Below are positions 34,861 to 42,982 of a stretch of DNA of 64,000 nucleotides, piece by piece. The position numbers were made by a program, and so were the translations under genes. The notes beneath the pieces were generated by a model, which did no database searches, was not told the origin of the DNA, and worked only from the letters and a program-made list of their open reading frames with translations. This DNA is from Treponema sp. Its GTDB lineage: Bacteria; Spirochaetota; Spirochaetia; Treponematales; Treponemataceae. Numbering within the stretch: position 1 is the first letter of the stretch; the number at the start of each line of letters is the position of its first letter. Location: contig JAFXSM010000042.1 in NCBI GenBank assembly GCA_017525605.1, forward strand, positions 124,001-188,000. The letters are read 5' to 3'.

Positions 34861-35199
34861 ATGAAAAATGAACGCTGGGTTTTTCATTCGGATTCTACAG
34901 CGCAAAATGCAGGCGAAGGCGTTGAGAGGCGCGTGCTTGCATACAGCGACGATTTGATGTGCGTCGAGAACACGTTCAAGAAAGGCTCGGTCGGTGCGCT
35001 GCACAGCCACCCGCACACGCAAATCACCTACGTTGTTTCCGGAAAGTTCGAATTCGAAATCGACGGCGTGAAAAAAATCGTCTCCGCCGGCGACACGATG
35101 CTGAAAAAAGACGGCGTTGTTCACGGATGTACGTGCCTTGAAGATGGAACCCTCCTTGACATCTTCAACCCGTACCGCCAGGATTTCGTGAACGACTAA
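34861..35199 (+). CDS. kdgF: KdgF-like cupin
   Basis: A 112-residue single-domain cupin. The metal-binding residues are in GALHSHPHTQITYVVSGKFE (three His and Gln) and a later His in DGVVHGCTCLEDG. The C-terminal motif DIFNPYRQDF is typical of KdgF proteins, which open 4,5-unsaturated uronate rings from pectin or alginate to keto sugars. Its place behind the TRAP genes supports uptake and processing of unsaturated uronates. A strong terminator follows. Confidence 0.75.
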   Translation: MKNERWVFHSDSTAQNAGEGVERRVLAYSDDLMCVENTFKKGSVGALHSHPHTQITYVVSGKFEFEIDGVKKIVSAGDTMLKKDGVVHGCTCLEDGTLLDIFNPYRQDFVND

Positions 35200-35220
35200 C
35201 GCCGTGTGAATACATTTTTT

Positions 35221-35252
35221 CCGTGCAGATTCAAAGTCTGCACGGTTTTTTT
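35221..35252 (+). terminator. Terminator after TRAP-cupin operon
   Basis: CCGTGCAGA and TCTGCACGG form a perfect 9-bp stem with a 7-base loop, followed by seven T. Confidence 0.92.
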
Positions 35253-35341
35253 ATGGGAAATTACATATTGCTCCCAACCAAGTTCAAAAACTGCGCATGC
35301 CTTACAACGCATTTCAAGCATCTAGCGAAGTCCTCAATTCG

Positions 35342-35911
35342 TCAATGGTTGAAAATGCTCCGTGCAATTCCTTTCCTTACTTCTGCAAGTTCGATAGCTT
35401 CGCGTGTAATACCATTCGACAAATCTTGATTACTATCCGTTAGTGCATTTTTTATGTCGGTTATGTGCTGTGGAAAATAATTTGGACAGGTTGATTCAAA
35501 CGCAAGTATTCTGCGGAGCTTTCTTTCAAGTTCAGAGAGCAAAGTTTTATTTCGCAAAACTACGACTTTTTGGCATGACGTGTATTCATGATCGACATAT
35601 TCGTCTGTAATCGGAAAACACGAACTAATTTTAAAAAGAGCAAGTTTGGTAGTTTTGCCAATGTGGTAATAGCAACTGCGTAAATCCGATTTGTCTTTTG
35701 AAATAAATTCGTTGTACTTTTTGATTTGCTCTTCTGTGCGGTGGGCTAAATCAGACGTTGGAATCGCCCAATACAAATTTTCGATTTTTTCATCTTTTAA
35801 GCAGCAGAAAACAGGTCGCTTTGAGCCTTTTTCAAAATCGAATGCACAATTGAGTTTCTTCAGCAAATCCAAAAATGACGGTTTTAAGACGAAAAGACAA
35901 TGCTCTGTCAT
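35342..35911 (-). CDS. Type III toxin, CptN/ToxN-like endoribonuclease
   Basis: A 189-residue protein. The middle (RPVFCCLKDEKIENLYWAIP, the YYHIGKTTKLALFKISSCFP strand, ITDEYVDHEY and VVVLRNKTLLSELERKLRRIL) follows the CptIN branch of type III toxins, which are RNA endonucleases inhibited by a repeat-containing RNA. The N-terminal part contains FLDLLKKLN, typical of the family. A Shine-Dalgarno GGAGA precedes the start at 35911, and directly upstream are a terminator, tandem RNA repeats and a strong promoter, which is the diagnostic order for type III loci. The family match is by eye; the locus layout makes it convincing. Confidence 0.8.
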   Translation of the reverse strand: MTEHCLFVLKPSFLDLLKKLNCAFDFEKGSKRPVFCCLKDEKIENLYWAIPTSDLAHRTEEQIKKYNEFISKDKSDLRSCYYHIGKTTKLALFKISSCFPITDEYVDHEYTSCQKVVVLRNKTLLSELERKLRRILAFESTCPNYFPQHITDIKNALTDSNQDLSNGITREAIELAEVRKGIARSIFNH

Positions 35912-35925
35912 ATTTCTCCAAATAA

Positions 35926-35953
35926 AAAAGGGGCTTCTTACGATGCCCCTTTT
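35926..35953 (-). terminator. Leaky terminator between antitoxin RNA and toxin
   Basis: AAAAGGGGC and GCCCCTTTT pair over a 10-base loop, continuing into T on the minus strand, immediately before the toxin ribosome-binding site. In type III systems such a terminator sets the ratio of RNA antitoxin to toxin mRNA. Confidence 0.85.
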
Positions 35954-36074
35954 ACTCGATCTATGCTATTTAGGAACGCTACATAGCAGGCGTATTTCTT
36001 CGATTCATTTTATTTCGCAAATGACTGCGTATTTCTATCAATCTGCCTATTTAGAATAGCCAAGCAGCAAGCCT
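35954..36074 (-). ncRNA. Type III antitoxin RNA with tandem repeats
   Basis: Minus-strand transcript made of about two and a half repeats of 39-41 bases: copies at 36016-36056 and 35977-36015, plus a partial copy at 35955-35976 before the terminator and the end of another at 36057-36080. The repeats share the pattern CTAAATAG, ATTGAT/ATCGAA, GAAATACGC and a variable GCG-closing hairpin. Toxins of this class cut the precursor into repeat units that fold as pseudoknots and inhibit the toxin. Confidence 0.75.
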
Positions 36075-36080
36075 CAACTT

Positions 36081-36109
36081 AATATACCTGATTTCTACTT
36101 GATTGTCAA
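36081..36109 (-). promoter_or_regulatory. Promoter of the type III toxin-antitoxin locus
   Basis: TTGACA, exactly 17 bases and TATATT on the minus strand: the strongest consensus promoter found in the window. Confidence 0.85.
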
Positions 36110-36130
36110 AGTCCATTTCCACAAAACAAA

Positions 36131-36164
36131 ATCCCCCGCCCATGCAAATGCACAAGCGGGGGAC
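36131..36164 (-). terminator. Terminator of left porin operon
   Basis: CCCCCGC and GCGGGGG pair over a 16-base loop, and on the minus strand the stem is followed by a T-rich tail. Confidence 0.85.
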
Positions 36165-36221
36165 TTTAGCGCCTTTCTAGGCACACGTTATCGTTACGTC
36201 AGGCGTAATCGTTTTTCAAAC

Positions 36222-37568
36222 TTACATCTGGACGCGGAAGATAACTGGTACAGCGAATACGTGGTATGCGTTGTCAGCATCGTTTGCTTTGTTGACGTTA
36301 GAGATAGACTCAACAAGACCGATGTTTACGTATGCTTTCTTAGCTGCATAAATCTGCAACCATGCAGAGAAGCGGAGGTCGATCTGTGTGTCAACGTCAG
36401 TGTTGTTAGCAACTTTCTCACCATTCTCAGTTTTCGTTCCTGGAACATCGCCCAACCAAATCATGTCAGCGAAGATACCTGTAACAGCGAATCTCTCGTT
36501 GATTGCGTAGCGAACCAAAAGGTTGTTAGACATAACTTTTGTACATGAGAAAGCAGTTCCTGCATCCTTTCCTTTATCATTTCCAGTAGAAAGTGCGATA
36601 CCCTTTGTTGCAGCAGTACCACCAAGTCTAACAACACCGTCGTCTGTCAAACCGCTGAAAGCGTGGAATGAAGAAATGCTCAATGCTCCAGTAGCATAGC
36701 GAGCACGGAGGTCAACACCCCAGTCTGTGAATGCACCAGCAATCAAAGAGCCGTTTCCACCGACTGTCAAAGTAAGTCCTGGAACTGGGAGCTGTGGCTG
36801 AACGTAAGCACCGAATGCAACTGCAGTTGCTTCTTCTGTTTTAGCATCAGCATCTGATTCCCATTCCTTTTTTGTGTTGTAGTCACCGACTTTTACGATT
36901 GCCTCAACCTTTCCGAAGCCGAGCGAAGCGTCAGCAAGGAAAGAAAGAGAGTGATTTGACCAAGTTGTTGGTGTCGTGTTTGCTTTCAATGATGAAGTAG
37001 AAGACTCGTTAGAGATGTACCATCCAGAAAGATCGAGCTTTCCGAAATCTGCATCGAGAGAGTACTTCAAAGAAGCTGCCAAGTTCTCGCCAGCTCCTGC
37101 AACGTTCTGCAATGGGTTGTCAACGAAGAGTGATGGAGATTTAGCGTAGATTGAACCGAGTTTCTTGTACTCGAAGTCAGTTCCCTCGAAAGCACCTGCA
37201 TCACAATCGTTCTTTACGCGGTAAGCACCGTTTGATTTACCATCAGCAACGATACCTCCAAAGAGAGTGACAGGTCCGAGTTTAACCTCTGCATCAACGT
37301 TCTTAAGACGGATTTTCGTTGTTGTTGCCTCATCTGTAACTGCCATGAAATCGAAAGTGACGATGTCGCCCTTCATTTTCATTGTGAGGTTATCAGTACC
37401 ACTTCCCTGATATGCGTCAAGGTAACCGAAGCCTTTTCCGCCAACGTTTCCCTCGTAGTTTGCGTAGAGAGTTGCTCTCTGTCTGTAGTTCGCATTGACT
37501 GTAAAATCAGCAAAAGCCGAGCCTGCGACCAAAGCACCCATTGTAAGTGCTGTAACTATCTTTTTCAT
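36222..37568 (-). CDS. Porin-like outer-membrane protein B, left operon
   Basis: A 448-residue protein with a signal peptide (MKKIVTALTMGALVAGSAFA) and mature strands that alternate hydrophobic and polar residues (DFTVNANYRQRATLYANY and following). It ends with VFAVPVIFRVQM, a typical last barrel strand. The paralogue on the right arm (41291-42616) shares the signal peptide layout, the GSI-containing middle and the same final strand (IPVLFRVKM). It lies 45 bases after porin A on the same strand. Expression depends on the promoter inside the invertible segment. Exact substrate is unknown. Confidence 0.8.
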   Translation of the reverse strand: MKKIVTALTMGALVAGSAFADFTVNANYRQRATLYANYEGNVGGKGFGYLDAYQGSGTDNLTMKMKGDIVTFDFMAVTDEATTTKIRLKNVDAEVKLGPVTLFGGIVADGKSNGAYRVKNDCDAGAFEGTDFEYKKLGSIYAKSPSLFVDNPLQNVAGAGENLAASLKYSLDADFGKLDLSGWYISNESSTSSLKANTTPTTWSNHSLSFLADASLGFGKVEAIVKVGDYNTKKEWESDADAKTEEATAVAFGAYVQPQLPVPGLTLTVGGNGSLIAGAFTDWGVDLRARYATGALSISSFHAFSGLTDDGVVRLGGTAATKGIALSTGNDKGKDAGTAFSCTKVMSNNLLVRYAINERFAVTGIFADMIWLGDVPGTKTENGEKVANNTDVDTQIDLRFSAWLQIYAAKKAYVNIGLVESISNVNKANDADNAYHVFAVPVIFRVQM

Positions 37569-37613
37569 TATTAAATTCCTCCAAATTAATTACTGACTTT
37601 TTTTCATCCAAAA

Positions 37614-38711
37614 TTAGTATGAGAGAGTCACGTACAATGGAATTGAAATCTGTGCTGTACCACCGAATGGTTTCAAACCTGTAGCACTAGAGTTGTCCCA
37701 GTCGAAGTCAACTGCTGTTGTAACAACTGCTTTGTCAGAAACAGAGATTTCACAAGCTGGTGTGAAGTGTGTATCACAAGCACCGTATACAGCGTCGAAG
37801 TTTGTAACTGTGTTGTTCAACTGAACGAAGAAGCGGATGTTCTCACCTGCAACATAGTTAAGAGTGAGACCTGCCCACATTGCTTTTGTTGGGTCATCAA
37901 CATCCTCAACCTTTACCTGAGAGAAGTTGAACATACCTGTCAAAGCGACTTTCTCTGTGATTGCATAGCGAGCGCGGAGGTCGAATGCGATTTCTGTGTT
38001 TGTAGATGTGTTGTATCCGTATGTGAAACCAGCAGTAGCCTCAAGAGCCTCTGCCATGAGCGGGCTGAAGTAAGCGCCGACTGTTGTTACGTTTGCGTCG
38101 TGGTGCTTGATTGCGAGGTCGAAGTTGAACGCCTTCTCCTGGCGATAAGCGAGCTCACCGACGAATCCACAGTGAATAGATGTCTCAGCTGTATTCTCAA
38201 CGCCAGTTCCTTTCAAGAAGTCATTGTTGCTAACAAGACCGAACTTAGCAAGGAGTGCTCCAGGAAGAGCATCGTCCAATGTGTATGCCAAAACAGAAGA
38301 CATCTTACCTACTGTAAGGTTGTCAGCATCTATTGAAGCTGCGCCATCAACGATATTTCCGAGCTTGAACCTATCATTACCGAGGTCGCCGCCGTCAGTA
38401 TTTACGCGGTCACTGTAGCGTGCGTTCCATTTTCCAGAAGTAATCTGAAGTTTTCCGACAGGAAGACCGAATGTCATCCAGCCATAGAATGAATCCAAGT
38501 AAGGAGCGTTATTTGCGATATCCCAGTCAACGTGAACACCAGCAACTTCGTTTGCGAGCTCAAGGCAGAAACAATCGTTTCTAGCAACTGAGTTAACAGC
38601 TTTTGTTGTAGTACCAAAGATTCCCTCGCCCGTGTAAGAGAAGGAAAGTTCAGCAAATGCAGAACCCGCGAGCAAAGAAGCTACGGCTGCTGCAGCCATG
38701 ATTTTTTTCAT
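37614..38711 (-). CDS. Porin-like outer-membrane protein A, left operon
   Basis: A 365-residue protein with a signal peptide (MKKIMAAAAVASLLAGSAFA) then SFSYTGEGIFGTT. It has the block DSFYGWMTFGLPVGKLQI that is nearly the same as DAYYGWMTFGLPVGNLQI of the right-arm paralogue at 40026-41261. Amphipathic strands continue to the end (ISIPLYVTLSY), indicating an outer-membrane barrel. Its ribosome-binding site GGAGG and first codons are part of the left inverted repeat. A TATAAT element 115 bases upstream, inside the invertible segment, faces this gene, so it should be the expressed copy in this orientation. Confidence 0.82.
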   Translation of the reverse strand: MKKIMAAAAVASLLAGSAFAELSFSYTGEGIFGTTTKAVNSVARNDCFCLELANEVAGVHVDWDIANNAPYLDSFYGWMTFGLPVGKLQITSGKWNARYSDRVNTDGGDLGNDRFKLGNIVDGAASIDADNLTVGKMSSVLAYTLDDALPGALLAKFGLVSNNDFLKGTGVENTAETSIHCGFVGELAYRQEKAFNFDLAIKHHDANVTTVGAYFSPLMAEALEATAGFTYGYNTSTNTEIAFDLRARYAITEKVALTGMFNFSQVKVEDVDDPTKAMWAGLTLNYVAGENIRFFVQLNNTVTNFDAVYGACDTHFTPACEISVSDKAVVTTAVDFDWDNSSATGLKPFGGTAQISIPLYVTLSY

Positions 38712-38765
38712 AAAAAAAATCCTCCATTTTTTTATTTGAAGGCAGAGATTTAAACCAACGGTTTA
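38699..38765 (-). repeat. Left inverted repeat of the porin switch
   Basis: Two conserved blocks, 38699-38743 (first codons, GGAGG site and TTTGAAGG) and 38753-38765 (AAACCAACGGTTT). Both recur in the opposite orientation at 39997-40039 and 39974-39986. The outer block AAACC-N3-GGTTT is a partial palindrome as expected of a serine-recombinase crossover site. Confidence 0.85.
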
Positions 38766-38825
38766 ACTATGCAACCACCTTTTTTGCAATTTTATGTTAT
38801 CCCATATTTATGGTCAACGACTGTA

Positions 38826-38831
38826 TTATAC
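38826..38831 (-). promoter_or_regulatory. Promoter element inside the invertible segment, facing left porin A
   Basis: TATAAT on the minus strand with a weak T-rich -35 about 17 bases upstream; transcription would begin near 38820 and enter the left porin operon after crossing the left repeat. No equal element is seen between the right repeat and the invertase start. Confidence 0.5.
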
Positions 38832-39045
38832 AAAACTCTAATTTCTCAAAAAAAGGGTTTCTATAAATAACTATCGTTACCTTCGAGTTACAAGATAACA
38901 AAAAATTCTATATTGAACATTAAATTTATCGGTTCTTAGAAAAAAATATATAGATATCGTCTGTCAAATTTTTGATTTTTCCGACATTTTATTTTACTTT
39001 TTGCAATATACAGACTCTCGCCGCAAGAAAAATACGCAGCGACAG

Positions 39046-39242
39046 TTACAGCAGCTCGCGTCTGTACTGCGCAATCCACATGTCTCTGTCCGCACTGATG
39101 TTTGAAAGTGATTTGCTTGCGTTCATAAGTCCAGCCTCCTTGACTTTGAGTTTGTTGATTAAGTCGTTCTTCTTTGGGTTGTCCGCATCTTTCAGGAACA
39201 ATGCCCAGTTTTCCAATTTCGAGTTCGTGTCTATCGATTTTT
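39046..39242 (-). pseudogene. Rpn nuclease C-terminal fragment
   Basis: Minus-strand translation gives SKLENWALFLKDAD, LINKLKVKEAGLMNASKSLS and DRDMWIAQYRRELL before a TAA at 39048-39046. This matches the SKLEKWGLFLAYADD...EGLMNAKTSLN...IIWAQQ segment of the Rpn gene at 723-1589. A stop lies just upstream, so only about 65 codons remain. The fragment is inside the invertible segment, downstream of the invertase gene. It may mark an insertion that brought the switch together. Confidence 0.75.
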
Positions 39243-39284
39243 ACAATAGTATATCAACAACAAAATGCGAAATTGTGTAGGTTC

Positions 39285-39890
39285 TTACTGCTGGAACATG
39301 ATTCTTTTAAGGTGGGATTCCAATGTGCCTCTGGTCACTCCGAGTTCATGTGCCAAAGATGATTTTGAGCGGCCGAATATCAGCTGGAATTTGATGTATT
39401 CATCGTAAGGCGAAAGTTTGTATTTTTTCGACTTTTGCCCGACTTTCCGACCGATTTTCTTGCCTTCGCTTCTGGCTCGCTGCAAACCGACTCTGGTGCG
39501 CTCGGAGATGAGTTTGCGCTCAATTTCCGCCGACAAGCCGAACGCGAACGCAAGCACTTTTGACTGAATGTCGTCGCCGAGCCGGTAGCCGTCTTTTATC
39601 GTCCAGACTTTTATGCCTTTTTCCAGAAAGAACTGCAAAATGTTCATTATCATTATGAGCGACCGCCCAAGCCTTGATATTTCGGTGCAGATTACAAGGT
39701 CGTCCTTTTTGCAATTGCTCATCAGGACTTTTCCGAGTTTCCGCTTGTTCGGATTCTTCGTCCCGCTGATTTTTTCCTCAATCCAAGAATCTATTTTCAG
39801 ATTGTTCTGCTCGCAAAACCTCGAAATCTCCATCCTCTGATTCTCCGTGTTCTGATGCTCCGTTGAAACTCGTATGTAGCCGTATACCAT
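39285..39890 (-). CDS. Mpi-type serine DNA invertase
   Basis: A 201-residue small serine recombinase. It starts MVYGYIRVSTEHQNTENQR; the Ser in RVST is the nucleophile and the Arg around it are catalytic. LVICTEISRLGRS follows, then DDIQSKVLAFAFGLSAEIERKLISERT, the pattern of the Mpi family of promoter invertases in Bacteroidetes. A C-terminal helix-turn-helix (SKSSLAHELGVTRGTLESHL) reads the crossover site. The start at 39890 follows AAGAGGT; upstream ATGs lack a site. The gene sits inside inverted repeats between divergent porin operons, so it most likely inverts the promoter-bearing segment. The enzyme appears intact. Confidence 0.9.
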   Translation of the reverse strand: MVYGYIRVSTEHQNTENQRMEISRFCEQNNLKIDSWIEEKISGTKNPNKRKLGKVLMSNCKKDDLVICTEISRLGRSLIMIMNILQFFLEKGIKVWTIKDGYRLGDDIQSKVLAFAFGLSAEIERKLISERTRVGLQRARSEGKKIGRKVGQKSKKYKLSPYDEYIKFQLIFGRSKSSLAHELGVTRGTLESHLKRIMFQQ

Positions 39891-39973
39891 TTTCGATACC
39901 TCTTTTTTCAGTTTTTCCATAAATCTTACCGAAAACTCGCCGTGCGTGCCCCTATGCGAAATGGTGTACAAAA

Positions 39974-40039
39974 AAACCGTTGGTTTAAAACACCCACCTT
40001 CAAATAAAAAATGGAGGATTTTTTTATGAAAAAAATCAT
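39974..40039 (+). repeat. Right inverted repeat of the porin switch
   Basis: AAACCGTTGGTTT at 39974-39986 and the block at 39997-40039 (CCTTCAAAT, GGAGG and first codons) are the reverse complement of the left repeat with few changes. They flank the invertase gene on its 5' side. Confidence 0.85.
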
Positions 40040-41261
40040 TGGTGCAGTGCTTGCAACTTCAATGCTTGCTGGTTCTGCATTTGCCGCAGATTTGAGTTTC
40101 TCATACACAGGCAAGAATTACTTCGCAGAAGGATCAAACCTATTCGGTTACGATGCAACTGCTAGAGCAGATTGTCTTTCAGTTGGTCTTTCAACAGAAA
40201 ATGCCGGTGTAGTTGTAGATTTCGATTATGATACAGGTGCACTTGTTCAGGATGCATACTACGGCTGGATGACTTTTGGTCTTCCAGTTGGAAACTTGCA
40301 GATTACTGCAGGAAAATGGAGCGCAAGCTACTCTGATTCAGTAACAACAGATGCAGGCGACCTCGACGGTGAAGACTGGATTAAATGGAATATGGGTATC
40401 GAAAATCCTAATGGCTCTGTAGGAAAAAAATCAGACAACCTGACATACAATCCAAATACAGATTCTAATCCACTTTCTACAGTTGCGGCTTGGACTCTTG
40501 CAGACGGACTTCCAGGTGCGCTCCTTGTAAAGGGCGGAATCGTTTCTGTAAGCGAGTATGACACTTGGAAATCACGCTCTAATCACGATGCAGCATGGCT
40601 TTCAGGATTTGTTGGCGAAGTCGCTTACAGACAGGAGAAAGTCATCAATATCGACCTTGCAATCAAGAATCTTGCAAAAGAGCAGGCTTCTTTCGGAATT
40701 TTCGTAAGCCCACTCATGGTTGAAAACCTTGAGGCAACTCTCGGACTCACATTGGCAACAGAGATGCCAGCTCAGTCACAGTTTACTGCGAAAAAGGATG
40801 CACTTGGTCTTTACGACAGAATCTTTGACTTCGCAATCGACCTTCGCGCTCGCTTTGCAATCTCAGATGCTTTGTCTGTAACAACAGCACACAACTTCAC
40901 AATCTATTCTGTATACGACACAGCAGCAACAACTGAGGATAAGACTCAGGAGGATACATGCCTTGGAATGTGGAATCAGATTGGTTTTGCTTACAAAATG
41001 GCTGAAAAACTCACTGCAAAATTCTCTTATCAGCAGCACATGAACCAGGCATTCAAATATCACGATGCCAACTACTTTGCTGACAAAGTAACGAACGGAT
41101 GTTTCATCGACAATATCTACTTCACTCCTTCACTTGAAATCGCAGCTACAGAAAAAGCTACTGTTACAGTCGCTTCAAGATTCAACTGGTCAAATGTTGG
41201 ACATGAAGGAAACGAGAAGTTGGCAATCACTGTTCCTGTAATATTCAGCTACAACTTCTAA
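40026..41261 (+). CDS. Porin-like outer-membrane protein A', right operon
   Basis: A 411-residue protein. The start at 40026 follows GGAGG; an ATG at 40011 overlaps that site. Signal peptide MKKIIGAVLATSMLAGSAFA, then LSFSYTGKNYF and DAYYGWMTFGLPVGNLQI, paralogous to left porin A, with a more divergent second half (KDALGLYDRIFDFAIDLRARF to the final VPVIFSYNF). It is longer than the left copy by about 46 residues. No promoter is seen between its repeat and the invertase gene, so it should be silent in the present orientation and expressed after inversion. Confidence 0.82.
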   Translation: MKKIIGAVLATSMLAGSAFAADLSFSYTGKNYFAEGSNLFGYDATARADCLSVGLSTENAGVVVDFDYDTGALVQDAYYGWMTFGLPVGNLQITAGKWSASYSDSVTTDAGDLDGEDWIKWNMGIENPNGSVGKKSDNLTYNPNTDSNPLSTVAAWTLADGLPGALLVKGGIVSVSEYDTWKSRSNHDAAWLSGFVGEVAYRQEKVINIDLAIKNLAKEQASFGIFVSPLMVENLEATLGLTLATEMPAQSQFTAKKDALGLYDRIFDFAIDLRARFAISDALSVTTAHNFTIYSVYDTAATTEDKTQEDTCLGMWNQIGFAYKMAEKLTAKFSYQQHMNQAFKYHDANYFADKVTNGCFIDNIYFTPSLEIAATEKATVTVASRFNWSNVGHEGNEKLAITVPVIFSYNF

Positions 41262-41290
41262 AAACGATTTAATCCTTTGGGGGAATTGAA

Positions 41291-42616
41291 ATGAAAAAAA
41301 TAGTAAGCGCAATGGCACTCGGTGCACTTGTTCTTGGTGCAGCCTCTGCCGATCTTAAAATTGGCATCAACTACCGAAACGGTATGAATATCTATTCTGG
41401 AACATTTAATCAGGATGGAACAACAACAAAAAATTTTCTTAACCAGCTCGGATACAATAGCGGAAAAGATACTGTAAAACTCACTGCAACTGGAGATATC
41501 TTTGACTTCCTGCTTCAGGTTCAGCCTACAGTATCTTCTGATGCTCTTGCAGCAAACGCTTTGGCTGTCGGTGCTAAGTATGGCGTTGGAGACGGAACGC
41601 TCCACGGGCAGGCAGGCTGGTGGTGCGACGGTGTTGCAAACGGAAACATCCGTATCACAACTGATGCCTCTAACTTTGAAGGACTTGACTGGGAAGGTAA
41701 CAAACCTGGTTCAATCTTCAAGGAACGTCCGAACACATTCGTAATCAACATGGCTGATTTCGGTCTTGATAAGGCTTGCGTAACTGCAATGGCAGACTAC
41801 ACACTTCCTACAGACGCTGCGACAATCAAGTTTCTCGGAAGCATCATAACTGACTACGGAACAAAGAAGGGACCAAACGACAGCGTAAACGCTGGTGCTT
41901 GGGCTTGGGGTGTCAACGTAAACGCTAAGCTTCCTGGCTTGGTTGAAATCGAAGCTCTCGCAAAAGGTTGTCCAAAGTGGAACGGCCTTACGAATGATGA
42001 CGGAGAGTACGCAGGTGCAACTGCATTCGCTCTTTATGCAATGCCACTTATGGTTCAGAACTTGAAACTCGCAGTCGGTGGCTCTTTGGGTATGATTGAC
42101 GGTCTTTCTGATATCGCAGTTGACCTCCGCGCTAACTACAAAGTTAACGACAGCCTTTCATTGACAACATACAACAACATCTCTGTTGTAAAGAAGCTTA
42201 ATGGGACATCTGCAAGCGAAGACTACGGGCAGGCAACATTCGGACGCAGCTACTTCGGCTCATCTAATTCTGACAAAGGTTCTGCAGAGAAAGGAAACAC
42301 AGGTTTGTGGAACATGCTCGGTATTGCTTATAAAGTCAACAGCACAGTTACAATCCGTGGCTCAATCGAGCACCAGAGGATGCTCGCTCGCAACGAGTCG
42401 GCTAAAGATAAAAAGGATGACACAGACCTTGGTTCTACACTCAGATTCACTCCAGCAGTTGAACTCACAGCTACAAAAGGTGCTTCAATCCTCGCTGGCG
42501 TAACTTGCGCAATGCAGGGAATCGGACAGGGAGAAAGCGACGCTGGTGTTAAACCATACGGCGAAAACATCGACTGGTACTGGTCAATTCCAGTTCTCTT
42601 CCGTGTGAAGATGTGA
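41291..42616 (+). CDS. Porin-like outer-membrane protein B', right operon
   Basis: A 441-residue protein beginning MKKIVSAMALGALVLGAASA, then LKIGINYRNGMNIYSG, matching left porin B in signal peptide, layout and last strand (IPVLFRVKM). It lies 29 bases after porin A', with GGGGG before the start. As the second gene of the right arm it should be co-expressed with A' and carries an intrinsic terminator 40 bases after its stop. Sequence identity to the left copy is moderate, so these are old paralogues and not a recent duplication. Confidence 0.8.
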   Translation: MKKIVSAMALGALVLGAASADLKIGINYRNGMNIYSGTFNQDGTTTKNFLNQLGYNSGKDTVKLTATGDIFDFLLQVQPTVSSDALAANALAVGAKYGVGDGTLHGQAGWWCDGVANGNIRITTDASNFEGLDWEGNKPGSIFKERPNTFVINMADFGLDKACVTAMADYTLPTDAATIKFLGSIITDYGTKKGPNDSVNAGAWAWGVNVNAKLPGLVEIEALAKGCPKWNGLTNDDGEYAGATAFALYAMPLMVQNLKLAVGGSLGMIDGLSDIAVDLRANYKVNDSLSLTTYNNISVVKKLNGTSASEDYGQATFGRSYFGSSNSDKGSAEKGNTGLWNMLGIAYKVNSTVTIRGSIEHQRMLARNESAKDKKDDTDLGSTLRFTPAVELTATKGASILAGVTCAMQGIGQGESDAGVKPYGENIDWYWSIPVLFRVKM

Positions 42617-42657
42617 TTTTGAAATCTGCAAAATGCTAATTTCAAACTAGCAAAACG

Positions 42658-42696
42658 ACAGCCCCTGTTCAAAACTGAGCAGGGGCTGTTTGTTTT
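42658..42696 (+). terminator. Terminator of right porin operon
   Basis: CAGCCCCTG and CAGGGGCTG pair across a 12-base loop, followed by TTTGTTTTG. Confidence 0.88.
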
Positions 42697-42982
42697 GTGC
42701 GCAAAAGTTTTTATCTGTTCATCTCGCTTTGCTTGCCTTTCGTCTGATGGCCTTTGATGATTGAAGCAATCTCGTTGAAGTCAGAAAGCGGAAGGTCACC
42801 TGCGATTGTGTTTTTCGTGGCGCAAGTCGCGTCTAACGTCGCTAACGGAAATAACCGATAATCAGAAAATAGCGCAATCATAGGAGTTTTAATCGGCTCC
42901 GACAAGGTTGGCGGTTGGTCTCTCTGGCTCTAGTGGCGTTCCGTATGGAATCAGCCATATTAACAAGCTGGGAGGGCGTGCT

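Noticed and set aside
38753..38765. Canonical Hin/Gin hix site
   Set aside because: Those sites have AAACC-N2-GGTTT; here the spacing is three bases, and the enzyme resembles Mpi more than Hin, so only a general likeness is claimed.
42711..42905. 64-codon minus frame ending SEMNR
   Set aside because: The C-terminal part looks protein-like, but there is no ribosome-binding site at its start and no family match; may be a gene remnant, too weak to call.
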